From the NCBI GenBank assembly GCA_905221605.1, contig CAJNDS010002823.1, positions 467,001-531,000 on the forward strand: DNA of 64,000 nt, given 5' to 3'. The number at the start of each line of letters is the position of its first letter. Within the stretch, counting starts at the first letter, position 1. The notes beneath the pieces are model-generated. The model ran no database searches. It saw only the letters and a program-made list of their open reading frames with translations, and had not been told where the DNA came from. Positions 1-9,925 of this stretch are shown one piece after another. Source of the stretch: Symbiodinium natans (taxonomy: Eukaryota; Sar; Dinophyceae; Suessiales; Symbiodiniaceae). Both the position numbers and the translations under genes were made by a program.

Positions 1-1358
1 TAGAGGAATTCTTAAGCAAATAGCCCAATTTGACTCAAGTGAATACTATTTAAAGGACCATACTCAACCAAATACGAAAGAAACACTAACGGAAATGGAA
101 GCGGTTCTACCTACATAACAATGAAACAAAGATTGCTGAAGTATTCAATAAAGACCACTTATATACTATGTCTGAAAAGCACAATTTGCATAAGCAAGCT
201 TAAAAATGCACAAGAATGGAAATAGACGCGGTTCTACTTACATAACGATGAAACAAAGATGTCTGAAGTATTCAATAAAGACCACATATATACTCTGCTT
301 GTCTCTATCCGCAGCCATGAACACATCCAAACGCGTGGTTTCGTTTCGTGTACTTACGTAAAATACTAAAACGCAGGGGCCGGGTTCACCCCTGGAACCG
401 GATGTTCTTATTGGCTTTTATAAGGAGCTGACAAACACATGTGAAAGTTTAAGAGCAACAGAAGGGCGCCCGGGCGCTCGAGTTTTGTTCGCTCAGTTTC
501 ATGCGTCACTAGGTTCGTTTCACTCGTTTCTTTCTTTGCTTGTGATCGCCTCACAAAGCTGCTAAGAAATTAGTAGTACTGTAAGCCCGCACACGAACAA
601 GACTGTTAATCTAAAGATGTTTAGTCGTTTGCCCTTTATCTGCTAGAGCCCGTCCAGAAGCCCTTGTTAGTAGCATTTCGGCGCTTTTAACACAGCATGG
701 AAAGCAAAAGGAACATAATATACTTGAGCGGGAAAAATGATCCAGACACCCGGTTTTTCGTCTTTCCTAGTTCAATCGCTCACCAATTTGACATTGAGTT
801 TGTGCGTCTTTCCCTTGCATCTCAACGATACTCGTGCACAGGTGGTTACAGGGAAAAAGGCTAACGACCTTTAACATCGCTCTCTTTGCCCTGTCACCTC
901 TCTCTAGGAGGTAATCTGTTGAGTCGTGAATTTAACAGCCAGGATGAAAGAATGAGGGTCTTGTCTGTATTTCTTTGACTCCACTGTCTACGAAGGCCCG
1001 CAACACCGCACAATCAAAAACAAGGTTGAAACGTAGCGAAGGAGAAGGCCGTTCACAGGCTCACCAGTCTCGATGTTAAACTAACTACACGTCTGTCTCT
1101 CTTTGCACCGGTTTTCGTACTTTTTTCCGCCATGCTCGTGCGTTGCTTGCCTCACTCACAAATAAAGCCTAAATCATGGGTGAAGAAGAGAAAGGTAGAG
1201 GTATTCTTCATTTCTCCGGCCGATCACTTCGTTCAGTCACTCGCCTCGGCTCAAGACTCGCTCATTAGCTCACGTCTTCTTCTCCCGACTTCCAAGGAAA
1301 CACGCAAAGTCATTTAATATCGAACGAAAGGAACCCAACACACAAATCTAGCCATTCA

Positions 1359-1390
<32 letters not shown>

Positions 1391-1550
1391 TCTCTCTCGT
1401 TCCACACTGCCTGGCTGAGATGCGAAGCATTGACGAGCTACAACCTCTACTTCAAACAACATCGTTTTCAAGAACAAAACACCATTCACCCAGAAACGTT
1501 TAAACGTTTCACCCCCGTTGCCACCCCCCCAACCCTTACAGACCCCCAAA
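1..1550. other. Unassigned sequence, no gene recognised
   Basis: No convincing gene is seen. The first 25 bases resemble the end of hairpin family C (TTCTTAAGCAAATAG). An 80-bp block is duplicated at 91-170 and 217-295. A TC-rich microsatellite lies at 1358-1401. Telomere-type repeats are absent here, unlike the rest of the window, so this may be intergenic or a long intron. Short ORFs here have no recognisable domain. Confidence 0.5.
91..295. repeat. Direct duplication of about 80 bp (91-170 and 217-295)
   Basis: Both copies run from a GCGGTTCTAC motif through TGAAACAAAGAT to TTCAATAAAGACCAC, with scattered substitutions. The copies are separated by about 46 bp. No function is visible. Confidence 0.8.
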
Positions 1551-1568
1551 GCCTCGACGCACCCTGCG

Positions 1569-1748
1569 GCCCTAAACCCTAAACCCTAAACCACTCTAAA
1601 CCCCAAACCACCCTAAACCCTAATCCCTAAACCCTAAACCCTAATTACCCTTAACCCTAAACCCTAACCCTAATCCCGAAACCCTAAACCACCCTAAACC
1701 CTAAACCCTATAAACCCTAATCCCTAAACCCTAAACCCTGAACCCTAA
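1569..1748. repeat. C-rich telomere-type array (CCCTAAA)n, degenerate
   Basis: First telomere-type array of the window, with CCCTAAA units and point variants. It lies left of the candidate exon at 1746-1808. On the minus strand it would be the G-rich start of the following intron. Confidence 0.9.
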
Positions 1749-1808
1749 GCCCTGATTGCACCTCCGGCAGGGCAGCCTCGTGGAGCGCCGAGGCGTTGGC
1801 GCGCACCT
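1746..1808 (-). CDS. Candidate mini-exon (unknown protein)
   Basis: Unique GC-rich island between a C-rich array (left) and a G-rich array (right), the arrangement shared by the LRR and EF-hand exons of the window. The minus strand reads VRANASALHEAALPEVQ, after a possible acceptor AAAACGAAG at its right edge. The ANASALHEAAL stretch faintly recalls an ankyrin repeat, but that is weak. An open frame of this size is expected by chance, so the call rests on context. Confidence 0.25.
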
Positions 1809-1893
1809 TCGTTTTGTGGGCCTATACGGTTTAAGGATTTAGGGTTTAGGGTGTAGGGTTTAGGATTTAGGGTTAGTTATACACCCCAGACCC

Positions 1894-1996
1894 TGGGATG
1901 TTCACCCTTATACTAACAGTCCTTAGTAGAGATTATATTTGATAGGGGGTACCATAATTCTATTAAGGATTGTTAGTACAAGGGGGAACATCCCAA
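1894..1996. mobile_element. Hairpin element family A (MITE/introner-like)
   Basis: Inverted repeat whose outer ends are GGGATGTTC...ACTAACAGTCCTTA and its reverse complement TAAGGA.TGTTAGTA...GAACATCCC. Related copies lie near 21.2, 25.4, 25.8, 26.35, 30.9, 35.8 and 59.5 kb, with half copies at 2.77 and 14.14 kb. It has no coding capacity and fits a non-autonomous terminal-inverted-repeat element. Confidence 0.75.
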
Positions 1997-2051
1997 CCCA
2001 GACCCTTTAATTAAGGCTTGGGGAAGGGGGTGGGTGGGATAACTTTAGGGC

Positions 2052-2790
2052 TTGAATAACTCAGCGTGTTTGGGGGGGCTCAGCCCAGTGTTTGTTGCTG
2101 TCGGGGGGGGAGGGGGGCTTTGGCCTTGTAGGAGGCTTAGGGTTACAGGGTTTGCAGGCTTACAGGGTTTAGGGCTGGGAATTGCATCGTGTTCAGAGCT
2201 GAGGGCTAGGGTTCCCCAGCCCACGTGCTTGATGCGTCAGGGGCGCATGCGCCAAGGCAGCTCGCTGACAGGGTACGAGCTTCCTCGGCTGAAAAAAGGG
2301 GGGCGTGACATTTGAACTCAACTGCAACCTCCGCGCAGAAACCGCCCTAAAACCTATGACCCTATGTGAAACCCTCGGGTGAGGGGTGGGGTACCTTTGC
2401 TGAATGGGTCTGTAAGGGAACCTCAGCCATATAAGAAAAGGCCGAAGCGCACCGCTGGCTCAACACAGGTTCGACCCCAGGGGTGCAGGCTCACATAAAT
2501 ATATTTATGTAATATAGTATACATGGCCTTTTGTGCTATATGATATTGTTGTATGAAGTTTTTAAATATTGTATGATATGATATACGATACTATAGGTTA
2601 ACAATTGCAGAGTACAAGTTCTCTAACTATATTGCATTGTGTGCACAAACAATTCATGTGATCCACTATAGCTCCAGCGCCGTTCCAGAAACCCTGAACA
2701 AATCCCTGTATGCTTTACCGAGCATAATTACCCCCCCCCCCCCCCCCCCGCCCCCTAATACCCATGTTCCCTCCTAAGGACTGTTAGTAT
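2052..2790. other. Intron-like spacer with AT-rich stretch and poly-C
   Basis: Contains G-rich low-complexity sequence, an AT-rich segment around 2495-2610 and a poly-C run at about 2731-2750. A 3' half of hairpin family A lies at about 2771-2808. No exon-like island with a recognised motif was found. Confidence 0.5.
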
Positions 2791-2899
2791 AAGGAAACGT
2801 ACCAACCCAAACCCCAAACCCCAAATCCCAAACCCCAAACCCTAAACCCTAAACCCGAAACCCTAGACAAAAAAAAAAAAAACAAAAAAACAAATAACA

Positions 2900-2962
2900 A
2901 ATCTCCGGCGCTCGACATGCCGCGGTTTCAAGCTGGGATGCTGCGGCTTCAAGCTGTGGCTT
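2900..2962 (-). CDS. Candidate mini-exon (unknown, Ala/Gln/Leu-rich)
   Basis: Unique island between a C-rich array (2810-2870) and a G-rich array (2966-3045). The minus strand reads QLEAAASQLETAACRAPE after a possible acceptor AAGCCACAG. The composition is helix or coiled-coil-like. No family is recognised and the donor is unclear. Confidence 0.25.
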
Positions 2963-3196
2963 GGGTTTAGGGTTTAGGGTTTAGGGTTTAGGGTTTCGGG
3001 TTTAGGCTTTAGGCTTTGGGGTTTGGGGTTTGGGGGATGTGATTGGGGGTGCACCTTCTGTCGAAAGCGGGCTTCCGAGCACCAGGGGTACTTTGGCATA
3101 TTCAAAGCAACTTTGCGCGTGTCCGGGGTGTCGTGGCATCGATGCTGAAACTCCCAATATAGCACCTAAACCCTATAAACCCTAAACCCTTAACCA

Positions 3197-3235
3197 GCCC
3201 CCCCCCCCCCCAAAAAAAAAAAAAAAAAAAAAAAC
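3197..3235. repeat. Compound homopolymer poly-C then poly-A
   Basis: A run of about 14 C is followed directly by about 20 A. The same poly-C/poly-A junction recurs at 17.57, 21.80 and 47.79 kb, and as its complement (poly-T then poly-G) at 15.47 and 28.46 kb. Confidence 0.9.
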
Positions 3236-3328
3236 GATTAAAATAAAATAAAACATCATAATGCTAAATAAACAAAGTAAAATAAACAATAGAAAAAATA
3301 AAAGAAAATAAAAAAAAATAAAATAAAA

Positions 3329-3409
3329 GCACCCAGGCCACTCGACGGCACGCATCTCGGACTCTGGAAAAATGGCGGCCCAGAACGCCTGCTGCTCCTG
3401 GAGCTTCAC
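3329..3409 (-). CDS. Candidate mini-exon (unknown)
   Basis: The minus strand reads LQEQQAFWAAIFPESEMRAV, followed by EWPG. It follows a possible acceptor AATGTGAAG and precedes an A/T-rich simple-sequence stretch in the intron. It is open, GC-balanced and unlike the flanking repeats. No family is recognised. Confidence 0.3.
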
Positions 3410-3644
3410 ATTCAGGGTGCTTCGGGTTGCGGGCAGGGAGGCTTAGGGGTTTAGGGTTTGGGAAGTTTTTGGTTTAGGGGTTTAGGGGCCCCAAAAGCCT
3501 GGTGGTTCGACTCTCTTATAAGCCCGAAATCACCAACCTCACTGACCCAAAGCGACTCAAATCCCCGAGGCATATAGGCTCCCTCCTTTCAGGCGCGCAA
3601 GAAAACGCAGCAACACCACCGAGGAAGTTTACCTTAACTCCTGT

Positions 3645-3757
3645 TTGCTTAAGAACCCCAAAACAATGAAAGATAGTATTCCCTATCTTCCCCTTGCAAG
3701 GGAGAATGGTTCATTATTCGGTTTTTCGGGAGGTTCTTAAGCAAATAGTAGTTACGG
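3645..3757. mobile_element. Hairpin element family C
   Basis: Inverted repeat with ends GTTTGCTTAAGAACC and GGTTCTTAAGCAAATAGTAG around a centre with a TTCCCTATCTT core. Related copies lie at about 34.5, 35.34 and 36.19 kb; end fragments lie at 1-25, 21.77 and 57.15 kb. Confidence 0.7.
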
Positions 3758-3910
3758 CCCCAGGTTTCCTAAGACCCCTAAGGTTTAGGGTTTAGGGCTT
3801 CAGCCTCAGCCCAGGGCCCATTCTTGCGACACCAGTCTGACGAAATGTCTTTGCCCTAAACCCTAAACCCTAAACCCTAAACCCTAAACCCTAAACCCTA
3901 AACCCCAAAC

Positions 3911-3995
3911 CCCTAGAACGTCTCTTGTCGCTTCCCCCCGGAGCGGGGCCTCAAGGATGCCCACCTCACGCAAGGCGGACACCACGTTGCTGTCC
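3911..3995 (-). CDS. Candidate mini-exon (unknown)
   Basis: Unique island between a C-rich array (3855-3911) and the G-rich TTTTAGGG array (from 4007). The minus strand reads RDSNVVSALREVGILEAPL. Acceptor CGCCAG precedes it. Possible donors are GTGAG|GTGGGC inside it or GTTTGGGG at its left edge. This would be the first recognised exon downstream of the retroelement insertion in the same transcription direction. Confidence 0.3.
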
Positions 3996-4006
3996 CTGGC
4001 GGCGTT

Positions 4007-4520
4007 CAGGGTTTAGGGTTTAGGGTTTAGGGTTTTAGGGTTTAGGGTTTAGGGTTTTAGGGTTTTAGGGTTTTCAAGGTTTTAGGGTTTTAGGGTTCTA
4101 GGGTTTTAGGGTTTTTAGGGTTTTAGGGTTTTAGGGTTTTAGGGTTTTAGGGTTTTAGGCTTTTAGGCTTTTAGGCTTTTATGGTTTTAGGGTTTAGGGT
4201 TTTAGGGTTTTAGGGTTTTAGGGCTTTTAGGGCTTTTAGGGTTTTAGGGTTTTAGGGGTTTTAGGGTTTTAGGGTTTTAGGGTTTTAGGGTTTTTAGGGT
4301 TTTAGGGTTTTTAGGGTTTTAGGGTTTTAGGGTTTTAGGGTTTTAGGGTTTTAGGGTTTTAGGGTTTTAGGGTTTTCAGGGTTTTCAGGGTTTTAGGGTT
4401 TTAGGGTTTTAGGGTTTTAGGGTTTTCAGGGTTTTAGGGTTTCAGGTTATCAGGGTATCAGGGGTTCAGGGCCTAGGGTTTCAGGGTTTAGGGTTTCAGG
4501 GTTTAGGGCTGAGGGCGTTA
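4007..4520. repeat. G-rich array of the TTTTAGGG variant
   Basis: About 0.5 kb, mostly the 8-base unit TTTTAGGG rather than the 7-base TTTAGGG that dominates elsewhere. TTTTCAGGG and TTTTAGGC sub-variants occur in runs. Homogeneous variant runs indicate local amplification rather than repeated addition of the standard unit. Confidence 0.9.
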
Positions 4521-4708
4521 GAGATCCGGGTTGGTGGTCCAACAAGGGAAGAGGCATTAAACTACAGGGGTCCTGATGTCTTGCAGTTTCGGGGATTTGG
4601 GATTTCGGTGGTGTGAGGGCTTGTCATTTTGTTCTCCTGCCAGGTTTTGCCAGGGGTGCAGTTCACACGAGGGCTGAGGGCTTCGTGGTTACCGAGGGGC
4701 ACCCATAA

Positions 4709-5120
4709 ATCTTAAACCCTAAGCCCTAAAGCCATAACCCATAAACACAAAACACCAAACCCATAAACCCTAAACCTTAAACCCATAATCCCATACACCC
4801 TAATTAAAGCCCTAAACCCTAAACACTAAACCAAAAACCCATAAACCGCAAAAACCCTCAACCAATAAAACCCATACACCCTGAACCCTAAACCCCTAAA
4901 CCCCAAAACCCTAAACCGATAAACCCTAAAACCTCAACCCTGAACCAAGAACCCATAAACCCTCACACTCCCCAGCTCTGACACCAGAAAGCTCGAAACC
5001 AATACCTTCAGCCCTAAACCCCTAAACCCCTAAACCCCTGAACCCCTAAACCACTAAACCCCTAAACCCCTAAACCCCTAAACCCCTAAACCCCTAAACC
5101 CCTAAACCCTAAACCCTAAA
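4709..5120. repeat. C-rich telomere-type array, degenerate, then CCCCTAAA run
   Basis: Degenerate CCCTAAA and CCCATAAA units, ending in a run of the 8-base CCCCTAAA at about 5010-5105. It directly abuts the 3' end of the minus-strand retroelement. On the minus strand, element sequence runs straight into TTTAGGG repeats. Confidence 0.9.
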
Positions 5121-5129
5121 AGAAAGCAG

Positions 5130-5762
5130 AGAAAGCAGAAGCGGAAGCCAGGCCTTTTTGTACTCGCCGTACAGCTCCAATCCAATTAGGATTAATTTAG
5201 GTCAGGGGCAGCCTGGAGACGATTTGTTAGCGCTGCCTGCTGCATGCCCTCCAGCCCTGCTAGGCAGAGCCCTGACATATGGAAGCTTGAGCAACATATC
5301 AGATACATCAGGAGTTTTTGGCGCCAAGTGTACTGGCGCATGACCCTTCACACATCTGTATGCATGTCTGTCAAGACAAGTCATGACACTTCATAAAAAT
5401 CGAGTGTTGACGGAACACTTCGTCGAACATCTCAGTACAACTAGGCAAGGAGAGCTGCCACATTGAAACTAGCTGATGGCCCGAATGGCCTTCATGCGTT
5501 GCATCATGAAAGCGCACGCCAAAGCTGACATCCCTCGGACTGTGTATGCAGCCGCTGGTTGTAGCGGGATCCCAGATTGGTTAAGAGCAGCCCCTATTCC
5601 CAGCTCGTCGCAAGAAATGATTCGGAGAGCCTGCACATACGCAATGCCAGCCCCTATTGGCCAAGGAAGTTGCGTCTGCTCAGTTCTGCATGTGTAGAAT
5701 GCAAAACCCAAGATGAAACCCAGAAGAATGGCCGAAAGGAACCACAAGGGTGGGATTGGATG
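5130..5762 (-). repeat. Terminal direct repeat, 3' copy (left)
   Basis: 633 bp, matched base for base to 9870-10492 except for a 10-bp insertion (TCAGTTCTGC near 5680) and an A/G difference near 5756. It begins directly at the telomere-type array on its left and ends 55 bp after ORF2 stops. Confidence 0.95.
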
Positions 5763-5816
5763 CCCACAGAAAAGAGTCCTGCTGCACTGCATGAGACCTG
5801 AAAAGGATTCCCCCAA

Positions 5817-6563
5817 TCAGGCCTTGATTTCCAGCTCCTCTTGCAGATGTGCAAGCAAAATGCCCTGGCGATCTTTGCACGCCCGTGGAGTGGCAAGACC
5901 CTCGCTCCTGAGCACTTCCAGAAGCTGGCGGCCTTCCATGGACTCCACAGCAGAAACGATGTCAGCCCAAGCTTTCACTGTTGACAGGTCTGAGATAGTC
6001 CCATCCAGCACTTTGGCAGCCAGGCGCTTTTGAGGCCCTGACAAAATGACATTTTCTGCAGTTTTTCCAGCTGGCGGGGCAGGCTTCGCATGTGCACCTG
6101 TGGATTGCAACCTTTCCCAGAGACGCTGTTCGAGTTCTTTCAACTCCTTGTGCTTCTGTTCTTCAATAGCAGCTTGCTCAGTCTTCTCCTTGAAGGCACG
6201 AAGCTCGGATAGCTCCTGCTTGAGTTTGGAAGCTTGCCTGGAACGCTTGTGAGTGTCTGCAGATGACGAACGAGAAGATCCTGAAGAAGCATCCCCACGG
6301 TGCGAGCGCTTCTTGCGGGAATGACGCCGAGCTGAATTTTCCCGATCTCCCATCCACATGGCATAAGCCATTCCAGCATCAAAACTCGAGGAGCTACCTT
6401 TTCCACCCCAAGACTGCTGATGGCCACCAGACCAGTTGCTACGGTTCCAGTTCTTAGACGACCACTGATTGTACTGGCCTTTGTTGCCCCCCTTGCCCCA
6501 TGTCGCCTCAAGGTGGCGAGGGAACAGCAGGAACCATAGCAAAAAGCTAGTTGAGACCATCAT
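5817..6563 (-). CDS. Retroelement ORF2: low-complexity/RS/coiled-coil protein
   Basis: The first ATG in frame is at 6563, five bases after the RT stop codon (6571-6569), giving 248 residues. The frame is open back to a GTG at 6638, overlapping the RT ORF by 70 bases in another frame. Counted from that GTG: residues about 47-85 are G/N/W/S/Q-rich, 104-135 are Arg/Ser-rich (RRHSRKKRSHRG), 137-178 look coiled-coil (SKLKQELSEL...) and 195-270 look globular and helical. It resembles RNA-binding, Gag-like proteins in composition only. Its position downstream of the RT, not upstream as for a usual gag, is unusual. Translation could use reinitiation or frameshifting. Function is inferred. Confidence 0.6.
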   Translation of the reverse strand: MMVSTSFLLWFLLFPRHLEATWGKGGNKGQYNQWSSKNWNRSNWSGGHQQSWGGKGSSSSFDAGMAYAMWMGDRENSARRHSRKKRSHRGDASSGSSRSSSADTHKRSRQASKLKQELSELRAFKEKTEQAAIEEQKHKELKELEQRLWERLQSTGAHAKPAPPAGKTAENVILSGPQKRLAAKVLDGTISDLSTVKAWADIVSAVESMEGRQLLEVLRSEGLATPRACKDRQGILLAHLQEELEIKA

Positions 6564-6568
6564 GCTGC

Positions 6569-9500
6569 TCACTGTCTCTGACAACAGGCTGCAACTTGCT
6601 TGAACATTGGATCGCGGACAGCGTTGCGAAGAAAGCACACTGTATCATGCACCCTTGCAATATACACAGTGAAAAGCACCTTTGCCAATGCTCTGCTGCT
6701 CCATCCACAAGACATGCAATCCAAAAGAAAATGGAGCATGAACAGACGTAGGTCACTATGTGAATCACAAATTTGCGAAGCCCGGTGTAGTGCGCCTAGT
6801 AGTAAAGGCCGGATGTAACTCTCACCCGTCGCCCATGGGGGAGGGATCTGTAGCTTCTTACGTTTTGGAGTCAAGCTTTTGTCGGAACCCACTACCATGT
6901 CTAAGAAGTGGAGGGGAAAAACATCTTCGGCAACATCGAAGCGCTCATCATAGACATGAAGAAGGAGATCGACGAGGCAACCTTTGCAAAAGCTGTGGGT
7001 GCCCAAGAATACATCATCGACATATCTGACGTGGCAAACAGTTCGTTTCCAAGAATTTCGCAAGGAATAAAAGCCTGCATGCGCCCTCCGTGAAGAACTA
7101 GCTTTCCAAGCTTCTTCTTCTTGGCAAAGAACCATACTTGAAGCTAGCTTGCTCATCAGACCGCCGATCGGCAAACCGCTCAACATAGCGACTGCTTGGC
7201 CCACTGACACCAAGGAAACGCTGATGGCCGTCGAAAAAGTAGCAAAAATGTCAGGTAAGCCCAGGCGTACAAACTTTCCACGGCCACCTTGCAAGTCGCA
7301 AGTCATGAAACCGAAGAACTTCCGAGTGCGAGCAACAGCAACCCCTTTCCAACCAGCAGAAGCAGCTGCGGAGAAAACAGAGAACCCAGCTTGTAGAGCA
7401 CGTTGGGGAGCGACTTCTTCGTAAAACTGACCAGCATCTGCGACGATTGCAGTGAAGCGCTGTTTTTCAGCCTGGCACCTGAGGCAGGTGTAAGGATTGC
7501 CAGGAACATCCAGATCCCTGAGGCCTTCGCGTAGTTTGGCGGTTGCATCTTTCAAACCATGAGCTTCAAAACCTGGACACAAACATCGCAGGATCACATC
7601 GGCACCTCGATTGAAGTATTGCCAGACCCGTCGCTTTGGCCATTTGGCATAGCTGCAAATCTTCCGAACACAGGAGTGTGAAAGTTTTTTGCAGCATCGC
7701 CTTACTTGGTAACCGTCGAAAAAACACTTGCTCTTCAACGTCGTGTAGACATACGGTAGTACCCACACACCATCACGAAGTCCTAACCGCGCGCTCAAGG
7801 TCACCCCCAGTGTATCCTTCATGCGCTGAAGCAGCACCTTGTTGGCGTAGGAACGAGAGTATTTGACAAACGTCCATGTGCTGGATAAGCACACGAATGC
7901 AAGGCACAGGACCTGGTACGCCAGCTTTGGGAGGATCCAAGCACTTTTCTTGTTTTTGTCATCCGGAACAACAGCGCGGCGTAATCTGTAGAACTGCAAG
8001 CCTTTAGTTTCGCGAGAATATGCTTCCGCTGAACGTTGTTGTCGAGCCAGTAACTTGTCTACTTCCACAGACGACCGCAAGGATGAAGACACCGCAGAGT
8101 GGAGACCAGCGAGTTCACGTCGTGGCAAACCAAGCTTCATGAGACCCTTCATGGTTTCATCACGGATGTACTGCACACGCTCAGCAAACGTCAACCTGTA
8201 TCTAACATCCCAATTCTTTTCGGAACGAAGGAAACCCTGTCCTGACATGATGGAGGTCAGGTCCTCTTCGCTCATGCCTTCGAGCGAGGTCAACGACGCG
8301 TTCCCAGCAACTTGCACATGGTTCCAGAACGACTTGAAAGTGCGGCATTTCCCAACTTGTACACGTAAGCGGGACTTTAGCCAGGACTTCTCAGCCAGCG
8401 AAAACCTGGCGGCCGAATTTATGTATAGGACCAGAATCCTTCGAAGAACGCGTATGGACTCCTTATCAGGAGAAGCAAATCGCAAAAGACAAAAAGGCAG
8501 TCGCTTATAGTCGCAATATTCCCGCAATCTCCGGCTTAGCATAGCACGTTGACCGGAACGAGGCAGGAACCTCTTCAAGCCACAGAGCGCAGGAAACAAA
8601 AAAGAATTGCCCCACTTTCGCTCGCAAAGCTGCCAATCAACGCACGCTAGCCTCGTAACCAACCACAGTGCAAGCAAGTGAGCATTTATGGGACTGTAGA
8701 TGTCGCAAGGACCAAACAAACCAGTGTCAGCAAAAGTTGCACGCGCGCAGGTCGCATAGGCAATGGCATATGGTATCCAAAGAGCGTAGGTCTTCTGTGT
8801 CTGACTCCCGTGATCCATCTTCGTGAGGCGGGCCTCTCGTGCACGTAGCCTTGCATCATGTTCCGACAGGTCATGCGGTCGAGGGACCCGACAATGCTTA
8901 GGGGGCCGCTTTCTCTGCTTGTCACGAACGCCCGTGGCAACGTAGCCGTTAGCAGAAGGTCTATGGTTGACAATGTCATGCCATTCAACGGCTCGCATGC
9001 GCAAAGCAGCGCCGTTCCCAACGACTACGAAGAACAGCGTCCAGGGGGGGTGTCTGCGAGCCATTCGGTATCGGAGCTTACGTGCTTCCTGCGTGTGAGA
9101 CCGCATGGTTGCAATCATATGCTCAGAGAAACGCTTCACAGGTCCAGAAACATTGGGCGCACTGTCTCTCGTAGTATGCGCGAAGCCTGTGTATCTGAAA
9201 TGGCCAGAAAACCACTGATAAACAACCGCCTCGCATTCAGCAGTATCCAAAATCAGAGCTTCATGCCATCTCACTAGCTCTCTGACTGCATGTGGGGAGT
9301 CATAGCCCTGGAAAACAGCCTGAACGTGGTCAGGCAACATCCGCAAGACGCACTTAGCATGAGCATGGCTGCTATTGTAGCGTAGCCAAAGTAGGCCCTT
9401 GGCCATGGCACACATGCATATCAATCTTTCAACATCAGGCGAAACATGGCATTTCTTGCTGTCTGGGGGGAACATGTAGTCAAGCGCAAGCTTTTGGAGC

Positions 9501-9925
9501 TTTGTCAGCACAGACCAAAGTCGATGAGGAAAGTCTGGAAGTCGCCACTGGCATAATACTTTGGCAAAGACAGACCGACACAACAACGTCGTGCACTCGC
9601 GCTGAACTTGCTTGGTGACCCGTCTATCGCCAAAAACAGGCACAGGCCCAGTTGTAATAAGATTTGACCAAAAGCTGCACGCAGTCAGAATGCACATGCT
9701 CGCGTTCGCCATTGCAGTTGCCCAAGAAAAAGGAAAGGTACGGTATCTGAAAGTGCTGCACCAGAGTGCACCCTGGTAGATGAAGTATTCGAGGAGGAAG
9801 TGAAAGAACACAAGGCACCGTAGCAAAACGCAGTCACTGGTAGCCGGTGTAGCCTTGTGGGAAACGCCAAGAAAGCAGAAGCGGAAGCCAGGCCTTTTTG
9901 TACTCGCCGTACAGCTCCAATCCAA
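6569..9925 (-). CDS. Reverse transcriptase, Penelope-like (no recognisable endonuclease)
   Basis: Open frame of 1118 codons starting at a TTG inside the 5' terminal repeat. The first ATG is at 9712, giving about 1047 residues. RT motifs by residue of the full frame: a PDDKNKKSAW stretch like the DK motif of Penelope-like RTs; motif A VADAGQFYEEV (828-838, catalytic Asp 830); motif B GLPIGGLMS (917-925); motif C YVDD (968-971, plus-strand 7013-7024); FLDM (1007-1010), as in Penelope-type RTs. The RT core is C-terminal, with about 800 residues before it of unknown function, including several His/Cys-rich stretches. Only about 110 residues follow FLDM, leaving little room for a GIY-YIG nuclease. 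The frame is intact, so the element may be active or recently active. A different unclassified RT lineage is possible. Confidence 0.7.
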   Translation of the reverse strand: MDWSCTASTKRPGFRFCFLGVSHKATPATSDCVLLRCLVFFHFLLEYFIYQGALWCSTFRYRTFPFSWATAMANASMCILTACSFWSNLITTGPVPVFGDRRVTKQVQRECTTLLCRSVFAKVLCQWRLPDFPHRLWSVLTKLQKLALDYMFPPDSKKCHVSPDVERLICMCAMAKGLLWLRYNSSHAHAKCVLRMLPDHVQAVFQGYDSPHAVRELVRWHEALILDTAECEAVVYQWFSGHFRYTGFAHTTRDSAPNVSGPVKRFSEHMIATMRSHTQEARKLRYRMARRHPPWTLFFVVVGNGAALRMRAVEWHDIVNHRPSANGYVATGVRDKQRKRPPKHCRVPRPHDLSEHDARLRAREARLTKMDHGSQTQKTYALWIPYAIAYATCARATFADTGLFGPCDIYSPINAHLLALWLVTRLACVDWQLCERKWGNSFLFPALCGLKRFLPRSGQRAMLSRRLREYCDYKRLPFCLLRFASPDKESIRVLRRILVLYINSAARFSLAEKSWLKSRLRVQVGKCRTFKSFWNHVQVAGNASLTSLEGMSEEDLTSIMSGQGFLRSEKNWDVRYRLTFAERVQYIRDETMKGLMKLGLPRRELAGLHSAVSSSLRSSVEVDKLLARQQRSAEAYSRETKGLQFYRLRRAVVPDDKNKKSAWILPKLAYQVLCLAFVCLSSTWTFVKYSRSYANKVLLQRMKDTLGVTLSARLGLRDGVWVLPYVYTTLKSKCFFDGYQVRRCCKKLSHSCVRKICSYAKWPKRRVWQYFNRGADVILRCLCPGFEAHGLKDATAKLREGLRDLDVPGNPYTCLRCQAEKQRFTAIVADAGQFYEEVAPQRALQAGFSVFSAAASAGWKGVAVARTRKFFGFMTCDLQGGRGKFVRLGLPDIFATFSTAISVSLVSVGQAVAMLSGLPIGGLMSKLASSMVLCQEEEAWKASSSRRAHAGFYSLRNSWKRTVCHVRYVDDVFLGTHSFCKGCLVDLLLHVYDERFDVAEDVFPLHFLDMVVGSDKSLTPKRKKLQIPPPWATGESYIRPLLLGALHRASQICDSHSDLRLFMLHFLLDCMSCGWSSRALAKVLFTVYIARVHDTVCFLRNAVRDPMFKQVAACCQRQ

